DNA from: Alphaproteobacteria bacterium MarineAlpha11_Bin1
Lineage (GTDB): Bacteria > Pseudomonadota > Alphaproteobacteria > MPNO01 > UBA830
Direction: 5' to 3'
DNA length: 64,000 nt
Assembly (NCBI GenBank): GCA_002937455.1
Contig: PTJZ01000009.1
Location: forward strand, 62,001-126,000
This document shows, one piece after another, positions 9,749 through 18,399 of the stretch. The first letter of the stretch is position 1. Each line of letters opens with the position of its first letter. The position numbers and the translations under genes are program-made. The notes beneath the pieces are model-generated. The model worked only from the letters and a program-made list of their open reading frames with translations. It did not search any database and was not told where the DNA came from.

Positions 9749-12130
9749 TCAGGGTTTTGCCTCCTCTATTAATCGAAATATCCTTTCAGGCGTTGCAGGA
9801 ATTTCCGTAATTTCGACTCCGAGCGGGCTTAGCGCATCAGAAATTGCATTAGCGATGCAGGCTGGCGCACCAATCGTACCGCCCTCGCCAAGTCCTCGAA
9901 ATCCACCGATAGTGCCCGGCAGTTCAGCTTCGACATGTATAACGTCCATTGACGGCACCTCTGCCGCGGACGGCACAACATAATCTACAAGACTTGCAGT
10001 CAAGACCTGACCATTATCATCGTGAACAACCTCTTCCATCAGCGCGACACCGATTCCTTGCGCAACGCCGCCATGGGCCTGCCCGTCAGCGATCATCGGA
10101 TTTATAACGCGCCCACAATCTTCAACCACAATGTATTTATCGATCTCAACCTTGTAGGTTTCGGGATCAATTTCAATTCGGCAAATATGCGTGGCCGCCG
10201 TAGTGGTCCCAAAAAAAGGATCGTAAACCTTAGTGGCTTCCAGATTATCGATCTCGTCACGCATTTCTTTGGGTACTCGGCCCATGTCAGAATAGAGAGC
10301 GCGAGCCAGATCGCGAACAGTCATAACGCGGTCCGTGCCCTTGACCCAAACGTTACCGTTGCCAGTTTCGATGTCTTCCTCCGCCGCCTCTAAAAGATGA
10401 CCCGCGACACGGATGATTTTTTCACGGACCGCTTTTGCCGCGAGCGTACCTGCTCCGCCGCCAAAGACAGCGCCACGACTGGCGTAGGTGCCTGTTCCAT
10501 GAGAGACCGCTGACGTATCTCCTAGTATAATATCAACGTCATCAACCTTCACACCAAGTTCCTGTGCCACCACCTGTGCCAAGGTGGTTTCCATTCCCTG
10601 CCCCTGGCTCGCGAGGCCAAAGCTCGCCGTAATCGCTCCGGTTGAGTCAATAGCGACACTACAGGTTTCCGTTCCGGTGTTGATTGGCATACCTGGCGCC
10701 ACTGCGATCCGGGAGCCAACACCGGTAAGCTCCGCGTAGGAGGCCACACCGATACCGACCCAACGGCCTTCTGAGCGCGCTGCTTTCTGGTCTCGTCGCA
10801 GGTCGTCATAGCAAATTCCAGCGGAAGCCCCCCCCAAACAGGCTTGAAAGGCTGATTTGTCCCATACCAGACCCGACGCGGCCTTGTAGGGAAATTCGTC
10901 GTCGTTCACCAGATTTCGTCGTCGTATCTCAACCGGATCCATACCGATTTTACGCGCAGCCATGTCGAGGAGGCGGTCCATTACGAAAACCGATATTGGT
11001 CTCCCGACACCTCTATAAGCACCAGTCAGTGTTTTGTTAGTCGCAACTGAACGGACGCGCGCGGAATAATTTTCAATCCGGTAAGGGCCGGGCATGAAAC
11101 TAACCACTTGCACCGGCTCAATCGTGGCAGTCCAGGGGTAAATCGAATAGGCGCCAACATCACCAATTACGTCGGTTTTCAGTCCAAGGATGGACCCGTC
11201 CGCCGCTAACGCGAGATCGGCATAAACGACCTCATCGAACGCATGACCTGTAGTCATCAGGTCTTCCATTCGATCACTAACCCATTTTACGGGCTTGCCA
11301 AGGGATCGGCTGACTGCACAGGCGACAATTTCCTCGGAATAAAGCGAAGTCTTGCCGCCGAACCCGCCACCAACATCCGGGGCAACTACACGAATGCGCG
11401 GACCAGCCAAATCAAGAATCTCCGATAGCTTATCGCGCAGAATTCCTGGTATCTGGGTAGTGCAGTGCAACGTCAGAGACCTTGCGCGGGTGTCATATTC
11501 AGCGACGGCCGCTCGGGCTTCGATAGTGACTGGTGTTGTGCGGGTAAAATGAAACTTTCCACCTACCGTGGTCGTGGCCTCTTCGAATGCTTGATCAACT
11601 TCCCCACGGGTGAATTCTCGTTCGGCTAAAATATTCGATTCCAAGTCGTCATGAATTTTCTGCGCATCCGATGTAAGAGATTTCTCGGGGTCGACCATTA
11701 CCACCAACGGTTTGTAATCAATATTGATCATTGAGAGCGCGTCTTCTGCTACGTAACGGCTCTTAGCCACAACAGCGACAACCGCCTCACCGACATAGCG
11801 CACCTTTCTAACGGCTAACGGCGGGATAAAAGTTGCCTGATAATTTTTCATCCGCGACGTCGCCTGATAAGGTTTCGCCATCGCCGCGATATCATCGCCG
11901 GTATAGACGGCGACGACGCCGTCCACGGCTTTTGCCTGTTCAACATCGATTGAGATGATCGCAGCATGAGCATAATCGCTGCGACGGAACGCCATATGCA
12001 ACATGCCGTGGCGCTTAATATCCGCAACATACATTCCGGCACCGCTTAACAGCCGTGGGTCCTCACGCCGAATCACTTTTGCGCCGACGAACTGCGGCCG
12101 AGTCACATCTATATCATCCGGCGCACTCAT
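9749..12130 (-). CDS. Xanthine-dehydrogenase-family molybdopterin-binding large subunit (form II CoxL-like)
   Basis: The 793-residue molybdenum catalytic subunit of a three-subunit hydroxylase. It has the N-terminal aldehyde-oxidase hammerhead domain (IRREDPRLLSGAGMYVADI) followed by the Mo-pterin-binding domains (VVAPDVGGGFGGK, GQGMETTLAQVVAQELG). The catalytic glutamate is in the C-terminal GFRGLGEGGTIGAPA. The active-site loop is AYRGVGRP, as in form II CoxL-like enzymes, not the AYxCSFR of true CO dehydrogenase, so CO oxidation is unlikely. It probably hydroxylates an aromatic or heterocyclic carbon or an aldehyde with water as oxygen donor. It is the last gene of the minus-strand operon and its ATG overlaps the FeS-subunit stop (ATGA). 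Confidence 0.88.
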   Translation of the reverse strand: MSAPDDIDVTRPQFVGAKVIRREDPRLLSGAGMYVADIKRHGMLHMAFRRSDYAHAAIISIDVEQAKAVDGVVAVYTGDDIAAMAKPYQATSRMKNYQATFIPPLAVRKVRYVGEAVVAVVAKSRYVAEDALSMINIDYKPLVVMVDPEKSLTSDAQKIHDDLESNILAEREFTRGEVDQAFEEATTTVGGKFHFTRTTPVTIEARAAVAEYDTRARSLTLHCTTQIPGILRDKLSEILDLAGPRIRVVAPDVGGGFGGKTSLYSEEIVACAVSRSLGKPVKWVSDRMEDLMTTGHAFDEVVYADLALAADGSILGLKTDVIGDVGAYSIYPWTATIEPVQVVSFMPGPYRIENYSARVRSVATNKTLTGAYRGVGRPISVFVMDRLLDMAARKIGMDPVEIRRRNLVNDDEFPYKAASGLVWDKSAFQACLGGASAGICYDDLRRDQKAARSEGRWVGIGVASYAELTGVGSRIAVAPGMPINTGTETCSVAIDSTGAITASFGLASQGQGMETTLAQVVAQELGVKVDDVDIILGDTSAVSHGTGTYASRGAVFGGGAGTLAAKAVREKIIRVAGHLLEAAEEDIETGNGNVWVKGTDRVMTVRDLARALYSDMGRVPKEMRDEIDNLEATKVYDPFFGTTTAATHICRIEIDPETYKVEIDKYIVVEDCGRVINPMIADGQAHGGVAQGIGVALMEEVVHDDNGQVLTASLVDYVVPSAAEVPSMDVIHVEAELPGTIGGFRGLGEGGTIGAPACIANAISDALSPLGVEITEIPATPERIFRLIEEAKP

Positions 12131-12606
12131 CCCCTATCTCTCTCATCTCGGGCCGCTCGTACCGCATTAACGATGTGTTGATAGCCGGTGCAGCGGCATA
12201 TGTTGCCCGACAATCCATCACGGATGTCTTCTTCAGATTCCAGTGGATATTTGCGCAACATATCCGTCGCCGTCATCAACATACCGGGAGTGCAGAACCC
12301 ACATTGTAGCGCATGATGCTCACGAAATGCCTTTTGGAGACCTCCTAACTCTTCGGCATCTCCGAGGCTCTCTACAGTTTCGATTTGAGCGCCGTCAGCT
12401 TGAACGGCGAGCGTCAAACACGAACGGATGCTATCACCATTCATCAGAATGGTGCAGGCGCCACATATTCCATGTTCGCATCCGACATGGGTGCCGGTAA
12501 GGTCTAGGTTTTCACGGATGAAATCGGCGAGTAGCAACCTAGGCTCTACCTCTACACTGTGGCTAGTGCCATTAACCGTTAGCGAGATAGCAACCTTTCC
12601 CATCAT
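12127..12606 (-). CDS. (2Fe-2S)-binding small subunit of the Mo hydroxylase (CoxS-like)
   Basis: A small iron-sulfur subunit carrying two [2Fe-2S] clusters that move electrons from the Mo site to FAD. The plant-type ferredoxin motif CEHGICGACTILMNG lies near residue 43, and the C-terminal cluster motifs QCGFCTPGMLM and GNICRCTGYQHI near 100 and 135. All eight cysteines are present. ATG 12606 is chosen because it overlaps the FAD-subunit stop by one base (TGATG) and has AAAGG upstream; a TTG sits just before it. Translationally coupled to both neighbours, consistent with stoichiometric L/M/S assembly. Confidence 0.9.
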   Translation of the reverse strand: MMGKVAISLTVNGTSHSVEVEPRLLLADFIRENLDLTGTHVGCEHGICGACTILMNGDSIRSCLTLAVQADGAQIETVESLGDAEELGGLQKAFREHHALQCGFCTPGMLMTATDMLRKYPLESEEDIRDGLSGNICRCTGYQHIVNAVRAARDERDRG

Positions 12607-13457
12607 CAAGCGGCCCTTTCCATGGCACCATGCAGTGCTCGTTTACATAGAACTCCTGCTAGGTGTCGCCGGTAATCCTTAGAACCTCTAAGATCGCCGG
12701 ATGGGTCAATCTCCAACCGCAGCATATCCACCGCTGCGTCTATCCCGGCTTCTCTCATAGCCTGTTCCGCCCGAACCGCTCTGAGCGGCGTATTGTGGGC
12801 TCCGAAAACGGCGATCCGAACATCGCTTAGAACATCGCCATCTTTAGTGACTATCGCCGCCACCCCTGCTACCGCAAAATCGCCACGACGTTGCGAGAAT
12901 TCTTCGAACCCCCAGCCGGTCCCGATGGTCAATCGCGGTAACTCCACGGCGGTAACAATCTCTGTAGTGTGAAGGCAAGTTGTCAAAGGAGCCTCAAAAA
13001 AGTCACTAGCTGCGATCCTCCGCTCACCATGCTCACCAATCGCAATGATTTCGGCATCGAGGAGAACGGATATTGCCGGTAATTCAGCCGCCGGATCAGC
13101 ATGAGACAAACTGCCCCCAATCGTACCACGGTTTCGGATTGCCAGGTGCGCTACGTGCTTCATCGCTTCGTGAAATACCGGATAATGGTTTCGGATCAGG
13201 TCTGATGTCTCGAGTTCAAAGTGTCGGGTAAGAGCACCAATGCGAACACCACCTTTTTCGTTTTCAGAGACCCCTGAGAGGCCTTGTATTCCATTTATAT
13301 CTACGAAGAGTGGTGCATCTACCAGCCGGAAGTTAAGCATTGGCACGATGCTCTGGCCGCCCGCAATAACCTTAGCCGTGCCATTGCTGCCGGAAAGGGC
13401 AGCTATTGCGTCTTCTATTGTAGCCGCGCGGATATAGTCGAATGGTGCAGGTTTCAT
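12606..13457 (-). CDS. FAD-binding medium subunit of the Mo hydroxylase (CoxM-like)
   Basis: The FAD subunit of the CoxL/CoxS partner genes, about 283 residues. It has the PCMH-type FAD-binding segment AKVIAGGQSIVPMLNFRL and the second motif IRNRGTIGGSLSHADPAAELP, then the CO-dehydrogenase flavoprotein C-terminal domain. ATG 13457 forms an ATGA overlap with the preceding VOC gene; a longer frame starting at 13535 would overlap that gene by more than 80 bp and lacks family similarity. Order in transcription is FAD, FeS, Mo subunit. Confidence 0.88.
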   Translation of the reverse strand: MKPAPFDYIRAATIEDAIAALSGSNGTAKVIAGGQSIVPMLNFRLVDAPLFVDINGIQGLSGVSENEKGGVRIGALTRHFELETSDLIRNHYPVFHEAMKHVAHLAIRNRGTIGGSLSHADPAAELPAISVLLDAEIIAIGEHGERRIAASDFFEAPLTTCLHTTEIVTAVELPRLTIGTGWGFEEFSQRRGDFAVAGVAAIVTKDGDVLSDVRIAVFGAHNTPLRAVRAEQAMREAGIDAAVDMLRLEIDPSGDLRGSKDYRRHLAGVLCKRALHGAMERAA

Positions 13458-14413
13458 TCCGGTTTTCGGTCTCGGAAGCTGCCCTGGATACCCTTGAACA
13501 TCATTTCCGCTGCCATACCCTCGCCGAGGGCCCACTCTGCAAAGTTCTCAGGTGTGGACTCCCATTCCTTTGCCTCCCAGTTATCGTCCACTACGTCGGA
13601 GTCAAAATCGTATTCAGCCGCACCGCCACAGGGGTTCTTAAAATACCAGAAATAGCAGGATGAAATCGGATGTCTTCCCGGACCGATCATCGTTTCCCAG
13701 CCTTGGCGCGTCATATTATTGCCACCGCCAAACAATTCGTGGATGGTTCCGACCTCGAACGCGACATGATGGAATCCTCGCTTACCCGGTCCGGTATTAA
13801 GGAGGAACAAGTTGTGGTGATGATGAGCTGCCGCACCGCGGGTAAAATACCCCCGCCCCGGATAGGCGTCCGTCAGTTTGAAGCCAAGGCGGTCAACATA
13901 AAACTCCTTGTGAGGCTCTATATCGTCCGTTACGTATACGATATGTGAAATTTCCAGTGGCGCCGCCTTATCAAATTTCTCTGCTCGTTTGTTGATTCGA
14001 TTTGCGCGGCCGGGCACGTTCACTTCCAGTTCTGGGGCTTGTACCGACTTTGTCTGCGTCACACGGAAGGCGAGCCCGTATCCAAGCGGATCGACACTAT
14101 GAATAGAGCCATCCGGATCTTCACGGACCTCGCGATCCTCTGATAAATTGGCCGCCAATCTATCCAGATCCTCGGCAGAGCGGACACCGAACATGGCTTC
14201 TCGAACAGTAGCCTCAACATTGTCTCCGACTGGCGGTGGCAGGGAAGGATCATCAACCGGTCTCAATTCAACAACTGCACCATTTTGAGTCGTAAAGGCG
14301 GTGTGGCCGTTACCAATATCTACCGGCTGTAGCCCAAAATCAGTCCAGAATCTCGAGCCCGCCTCAATATCCGCAAGCCCATACGTAACCTTATCTATAC
14401 CGGTATGGTTCAT
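13454..14413 (-). CDS. Two-domain VOC-family protein, extradiol (type I) dioxygenase-like
   Basis: A 319-residue protein with two vicinal-oxygen-chelate modules. The second module retains the Fe(II) ligands expected for type I extradiol dioxygenases: His in EISHIVYVTDD (about residue 174), His in GFHHVAFEVG (about 228) and Glu in GGAAEYDFDSD near residue 285. These enzymes cleave dihydroxylated aromatic rings with O2; a glyoxalase-like role cannot be excluded. The ATG at 14413 has a good Shine-Dalgarno (AGGAGG). Sitting between a CobW-type GTPase and the Mo hydroxylase, it is a good candidate for ring cleavage in this operon (inference). Confidence 0.75.
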   Translation of the reverse strand: MNHTGIDKVTYGLADIEAGSRFWTDFGLQPVDIGNGHTAFTTQNGAVVELRPVDDPSLPPPVGDNVEATVREAMFGVRSAEDLDRLAANLSEDREVREDPDGSIHSVDPLGYGLAFRVTQTKSVQAPELEVNVPGRANRINKRAEKFDKAAPLEISHIVYVTDDIEPHKEFYVDRLGFKLTDAYPGRGYFTRGAAAHHHHNLFLLNTGPGKRGFHHVAFEVGTIHELFGGGNNMTRQGWETMIGPGRHPISSCYFWYFKNPCGGAAEYDFDSDVVDDNWEAKEWESTPENFAEWALGEGMAAEMMFKGIQGSFRDRKPE

Positions 14414-14471
14414 CAATGCCTCCTAGCGCGCAGGTTAGAATTTAGCGCTTTTTGTTTTCTTAGGAAAACAG

Positions 14472-15533
14472 TTAGACCACTATATCCGCATAAGCACTAC
14501 AAACCACCCGGTCCCAAAGATCACTGACCCAGCTCTGATCAATATCACGAACTACAAGCACCAGCCTCGTCTCAGAGACACCACCGGGCCAAGCATCTAA
14601 TCGCCTTATCGGATGAATTACGTGCTGGATCCCATGTACCACTGCCGGCCGATCCAGACCGTCGGATAGCAGCACCAGACCTTTCAGGCGAAGTAGCTTA
14701 TCGCCCTTCTGGTCCGCCAGCATCTGCATGAAAGCCCCGAGGGCGCCTCTGCTAACCGGATCTTTGCGGATAAGTGTAAACGTCTGGATATCGCTGCCAT
14801 GCCGGTTAGTATCGGGATTGGAACCGTGAACATGATCCCGATGCGTCCCTTCTTGGCTAAGCCAATTGTTCACCTCATTACCTTTCCCGTTTGGATCGTA
14901 TAGTCCGCCCACAAATAAGAGAGTAAAATCAATAGTGCCATTTATACAAAATGTAATTTCGGCAGACGGGTTAATTTCGGCGAGGTGAGACTCTAGCGAC
15001 TCTATAATTTCATTATCTTTAACAAGATCAGTCTTGGTGATCACTAAATCATCAGCAACTGCCACCTGTTTAACAGCCTCAGGATAAGATGAGAGCGTTT
15101 CCATACCGTTGATAGCATCAAATGTCGTTACCATTCTGGCAAGTCGGTAGTGTTCGAAAACAAGTGGATCCTGCATCAACGTATGAATGATCGGCGCGGG
15201 ATCAGCGAGCCCAGTGGTTTCCAACACAACGCGTTGAAATGACCGAATTTCTCCGGCCTCACGGCGCTCATATAGATCAACCAACGTAGACACCAGGTCA
15301 CCGCGGATAGTGCAACATATGCAGCCGCAGGAAAGGTCGATAATGTTTTCCTCAGCCGCCTCTAGGAGCACGTGGTCCAGTCCCACGTCTCCAAATTCGT
15401 TTACGATAACTGCAGTATCGATAAACTTCGGGTGCGAAACCAAGCGTGATAGAATCGTAGTCTTTCCGCTGCCGAGGAAACCGGTCAGTACCGTCACGGG
15501 GATAGGATCGGATATCGTCACTCTAACTCGCAA
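14472..15533 (-). CDS. CobW/COG0523-family G3E GTPase, putative metal-insertion chaperone
   Basis: A 353-residue G3E-family GTPase. The Walker A motif GFLGSGKTT is at residues 18-26, the metal-binding CxCC motif (SCGCICC) near residue 70, Walker B-like ETTGLADPAP near 105, and the NKxD-like ITKTDLV near 165. A histidine-rich patch (THRDHVHGSNPDTNRHG) could bind metal. The C-terminal CobW domain follows. The family delivers Co, Zn or Fe to partner enzymes; a role in metallating a neighbouring enzyme of the operon is plausible but inferred. The start is TTG 15533 or GTG 15521; the choice is uncertain. Confidence 0.83.
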   Translation of the reverse strand: MRVRVTISDPIPVTVLTGFLGSGKTTILSRLVSHPKFIDTAVIVNEFGDVGLDHVLLEAAEENIIDLSCGCICCTIRGDLVSTLVDLYERREAGEIRSFQRVVLETTGLADPAPIIHTLMQDPLVFEHYRLARMVTTFDAINGMETLSSYPEAVKQVAVADDLVITKTDLVKDNEIIESLESHLAEINPSAEITFCINGTIDFTLLFVGGLYDPNGKGNEVNNWLSQEGTHRDHVHGSNPDTNRHGSDIQTFTLIRKDPVSRGALGAFMQMLADQKGDKLLRLKGLVLLSDGLDRPAVVHGIQHVIHPIRRLDAWPGGVSETRLVLVVRDIDQSWVSDLWDRVVCSAYADIVV

Positions 15534-15539
15534 AGCTCT

Positions 15540-16067
15540 CTAAATCAGCCTCACCGGCGACTCGACCGGCGGTGTAACGTCAATCGCGTTGGCAGTCGTC
15601 GCTACCATGCCAAGAAAGCCTTTCACCTTAAACAAGAAGTCCAGATCCTGTTCCCAAAGCAGTTCTCCTGCTTTGGTATAGTTCTGCTCAATCAGTCGAT
15701 GGTTACCTGTCAGCTGCCGGCTAATCTCGTAAGCCATCTTTTCGCGCGGCTCAACCAAACTAGGGTCATGTCGTTCATTGATGGCGTCTACGACATCCTG
15801 ACCGATTCCCGCCGCCAAGGAGCCCCGCACCCGGACTGCCCAAGGGTATTCGGCCTCCCAGAACCGAAACGTCGTAAGTCCGGCGATCTGGCGCTCTCGA
15901 TCACCCAATTCAGAGGTGCGGATCCAGTCTCCTATATCCCAGCAGATATTCATCAAAGTCGAGTTCCTAATATCTGTTCAGTAGTGACAGGCATTAGGCT
16001 TACCCGCCTGATCGAATGTATCGTACAACAATCCCTGCCCCTCATTCATATCTTCGCGGGACAACAC
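15540..16067 (-). pseudogene. Carboxymuconolactone-decarboxylase-like gene interrupted by an in-frame UGA
   Basis: The frame 15540-15953 encodes the last two thirds of a carboxymuconolactone-decarboxylase/AhpD-fold protein (RFWEAEYPWAVRVRGSLAAG; DPREKMAYEIS; TANAIDVTPP end). Upstream in the same frame, past a TGA at 15978-15980, the sequence continues with family-like N-terminal residues (VLSREDMNEGQGLLYDTF) back to GTG 16067, with a stop only at 16104-16106. The homologous position of the UGA is normally aromatic, so TGG-to-TGA mutation is the simplest reading. The residues before it read CHY, giving a CxxU-like pattern, and an 8-bp inverted repeat follows the UGA, so recoding is a less likely alternative. 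The operon is otherwise intact. Confidence 0.65.
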
Positions 16068-16099
16068 TCTTATTCTAGCAATTTTATAATCGTTAAAGG

Positions 16100-17167
16100 T
16101 TATTCAGCAGCATCAGAAAAGACGCCTAGCATTGGCATCACCTCTTCAGAAATCCGCCGGATAGTGTTCATAGTTTGGTCGTGTTTCAATCCCGCATAGC
16201 GGGCTATAAAAGAAATTTCCGTAAAGCCAAGATCAATGTAATGCTGAATTCTCTCTGCCGCCTGTTCTGGCGAACAAATCAGTGTGCGACGACGAAAAAC
16301 ATCACGCCAATCGTCGTTCTCACACATATCTATTAAAACTGATATATCGCCCGCCCAGTTGTTATCCCACTGTTCGCCACGCATTACCTTACCGAATGCG
16401 CCAGCGTGCTCCTGCAATGCGGCTTTTGCCTCTTCAATTGCCTGCTCTTCAGTATCTGCAATGTGGGTCATGAAAGCGATCATTGCTTTTCGGTTTGACG
16501 GGTTGCGACCCGCTCGTTCCCAACTATCACAATACCATCTAAATTTTTGGGCCACCGCATCAGCGCTCATTGGATAATGGTTCATCATCAAGTGGTAACC
16601 AGTCTCGGCGGCATTAACAAAACTTTCTTGGGAATTAGACGCCGCGTTCCAGATCGGCAATGCACCGTTGACCGCAGGCGGCCATGGCTGCAAACGGTCA
16701 AAGCTGAAATACTCGCCCATGTACTCGAAAGCCTCACCGACCCAAAATTTCTTACAGATTTCCAATCCCTCGGAGATACGTTTCTGGACCTCCGCTTGGT
16801 CAATGTGAAAAGCTTGGAATTCATGAGGTACAAACCCCTTCGCAACTCCCATATCGACCCGCCCACCTGACAATTGGTCCACTAGAGCGTAATCCTCGGC
16901 AACTTTAAGGGGATCACGTAACTGCATCAATGATACCGCAGGCGCTAGGCGGATATTGGTTGTCTCCCTAGCCCAAGCCGCAAGAATGATTGCTGGATTT
17001 GGAACAGCCCCGCCGTAGTAATGAAAATGATGTTCCGTGGTCAACGCCCTCGCCCATCCAAGTTGATCAACAAGCTTAATAGTTTCTGTCAATTCCTCGT
17101 AATAATCGGTTAGCGTGGTCCCGTAACCCTCACGCCACATCGGTAAGTAGAATAGAGATAGGTTCAT
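16100..17167 (-). CDS. LLM-class flavin-dependent monooxygenase (luciferase-like)
   Basis: A roughly 355-residue TIM-barrel oxidoreductase of the bacterial luciferase family, using reduced FMN supplied by a partner reductase. It begins MNLSLFYLPMW, with TTEHHFHYYGG near residue 45, APAVSLMQLRDPLKVAEDYALVD near 75 and the LSGGRVDMGVAKGF motif near 100-115, all characteristic. The ATG at 17167 is chosen because AGGA stands 8 nt upstream and homologues begin here; ATG 17185 directly abuts the stop of the preceding gene. Members hydroxylate or oxidatively cleave aromatic, sulfur or chelating compounds. The substrate is unknown. Confidence 0.83.
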   Translation of the reverse strand: MNLSLFYLPMWREGYGTTLTDYYEELTETIKLVDQLGWARALTTEHHFHYYGGAVPNPAIILAAWARETTNIRLAPAVSLMQLRDPLKVAEDYALVDQLSGGRVDMGVAKGFVPHEFQAFHIDQAEVQKRISEGLEICKKFWVGEAFEYMGEYFSFDRLQPWPPAVNGALPIWNAASNSQESFVNAAETGYHLMMNHYPMSADAVAQKFRWYCDSWERAGRNPSNRKAMIAFMTHIADTEEQAIEEAKAALQEHAGAFGKVMRGEQWDNNWAGDISVLIDMCENDDWRDVFRRRTLICSPEQAAERIQHYIDLGFTEISFIARYAGLKHDQTMNTIRRISEEVMPMLGVFSDAAE

Positions 17168-17185
17168 GGACAACATCCTAGTCAT

Positions 17186-18292
17186 TTAATGGGGTGATTT
17201 GCCGGACGGAAAAGAGTTGATACCAAGGAATTCTCTGAAATCAGCGGTAGGTTCCAACCGCGCCTCATCAATCGGAATACCCGTTGCGTCGGCGACGCGG
17301 TCGATAGCGTTGAAAGTAGCAGCGACGCCACAGGCGTCGACCAATGCCTCTGAACCAATAGCCTCTACAACGTAATTGCGCGCAGCGTCCAATTTTTCTG
17401 CATCCCCGACAAGTATTGCCTCGGCAAACCGGCCCAGTATGTCACCATAAGGAATCCCACCATCTCCTTTCGCCTCACCAATAATAACGTTCAGATCGAC
17501 CTCTTTTTCATCGTGTTGGCTGCTCGCACGGAGCAGAAGCGCATGGCTTGTCGTTCAATAAGCACACTGGTTGATCGCCGAAATTCTACCCGCTATTAAC
17601 TCTATCTGCTGTCGGTCGAGCGATCTTCCCGTTTTGGAAAAATCCTGTATCGCGTCGCCTTCTATATACTGCGCGCCCACCAACGACATGAAACCAACAG
17701 CCTCATCGGGTACAAGGCTCATGGCGCGACGAACGTTTGAAGCCTCCGGTGCGAAATCAGCAATCCCGGTCAATTGTCCATCATCCGGGGAAATCCACGG
17801 CACCCATGCCGCCCCCTGAGAAGCGAGAGGTGGTCTTATTCGACTGGGCTGACCGGGGTTGGGCGCCGGGAGGGCACGCCGCGACAAACCGGCCGCATCT
17901 GCGAAGGTATCAACCGCAATAGTTGAACAGGTGACACCTAAAATCTCTACATATTTTTCCGCCGACAATCCGCTCTCGAGGCGATCCTGATACCATTTTT
18001 GGGTTAAACGACCGGGGTCAGTCACAATCCGATGGATCACCTCTACCATTTCCTCCGGCAACTCTCCAAGGCTGTCATGAGTCCCTTCTAAGGTGATCGG
18101 CGAGAGAGCATCCTTACGATTCAAACACAGACAACATTTTACCGCGTTCCGGGTCTCCGCTGCGATAGCAACCCGGGTCTCACCGTCAAACCAAGTGCCC
18201 GGCGATTTGATACGATCCCAGGTCGCCGCATGCGCGAAAGTAAGGTCACCCCGGATGTCAAAGGGCGCATCGGCGTAATTCATGTCTGCCAT
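17186..18292 (-). CDS. Two-domain AhpD-like/carboxymuconolactone-decarboxylase-fold selenoprotein (CxxU)
   Basis: Read through the TGA at 17555-17557 this is one 368-residue protein with U at position 246; standard calling would give a 245-residue protein and an orphan C-terminus. The first AhpD-like module has ETRNAVKCCLCLNRKDALSP (a CxxC at residues 53-56). The second has E231, C243, U246 and H250 (IELIAGRISAINQCAYU, then TTSH); the spacings 12, 3 and 4 are those of the E-C-C-H set of Mycobacterium tuberculosis AhpD. Similarity continues without a break after U (NVIIGEAKG, VDACGVAATFNAIDRVAD). A SECIS-like hairpin follows. ATG 18292 has AGGA upstream. The likely role is selenol/thiol peroxidase or disulfide chemistry within the operon. 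UGA serves as a normal stop elsewhere, so recoding is local. Sec machinery genes are not in the window. Confidence 0.8.
17520..17536 (-). promoter_or_regulatory. Candidate bacterial SECIS hairpin
   Basis: In the mRNA sense, 18 nt after the UGA, CTGCTC pairs perfectly with GAGCAG around a five-base loop CGTGC. The apical loop starts 24 nt after the UGA and its second base is G. This agrees with the published bacterial SECIS model: a short stem directly downstream, a small loop, and G among the first two loop bases. Its function would be SelB binding to insert selenocysteine. Confidence 0.7.
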
Positions 18293-18399
18293 GTCAGATC
18301 CTATCTTTCATGGGTTTTATCTCAGGGCAATCTTCAAAGTCTATCAAATTCCCCGAACCGCCATTCAACTTTATACTCTGGCCCTAAAAGGATGAATAT

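Noticed and set aside
9749..13457. Calling the first Mo hydroxylase a CO dehydrogenase
   Set aside because: The active-site loop is AYRGVGRP; true CO dehydrogenase has AYxCSFR with the Cu-binding cysteine.
15540..18292. Genome-wide reassignment of UGA to tryptophan
   Set aside because: UGA is the normal stop of many genes here, often in ATGA/GTGA overlaps, so only local recoding or mutation is possible.
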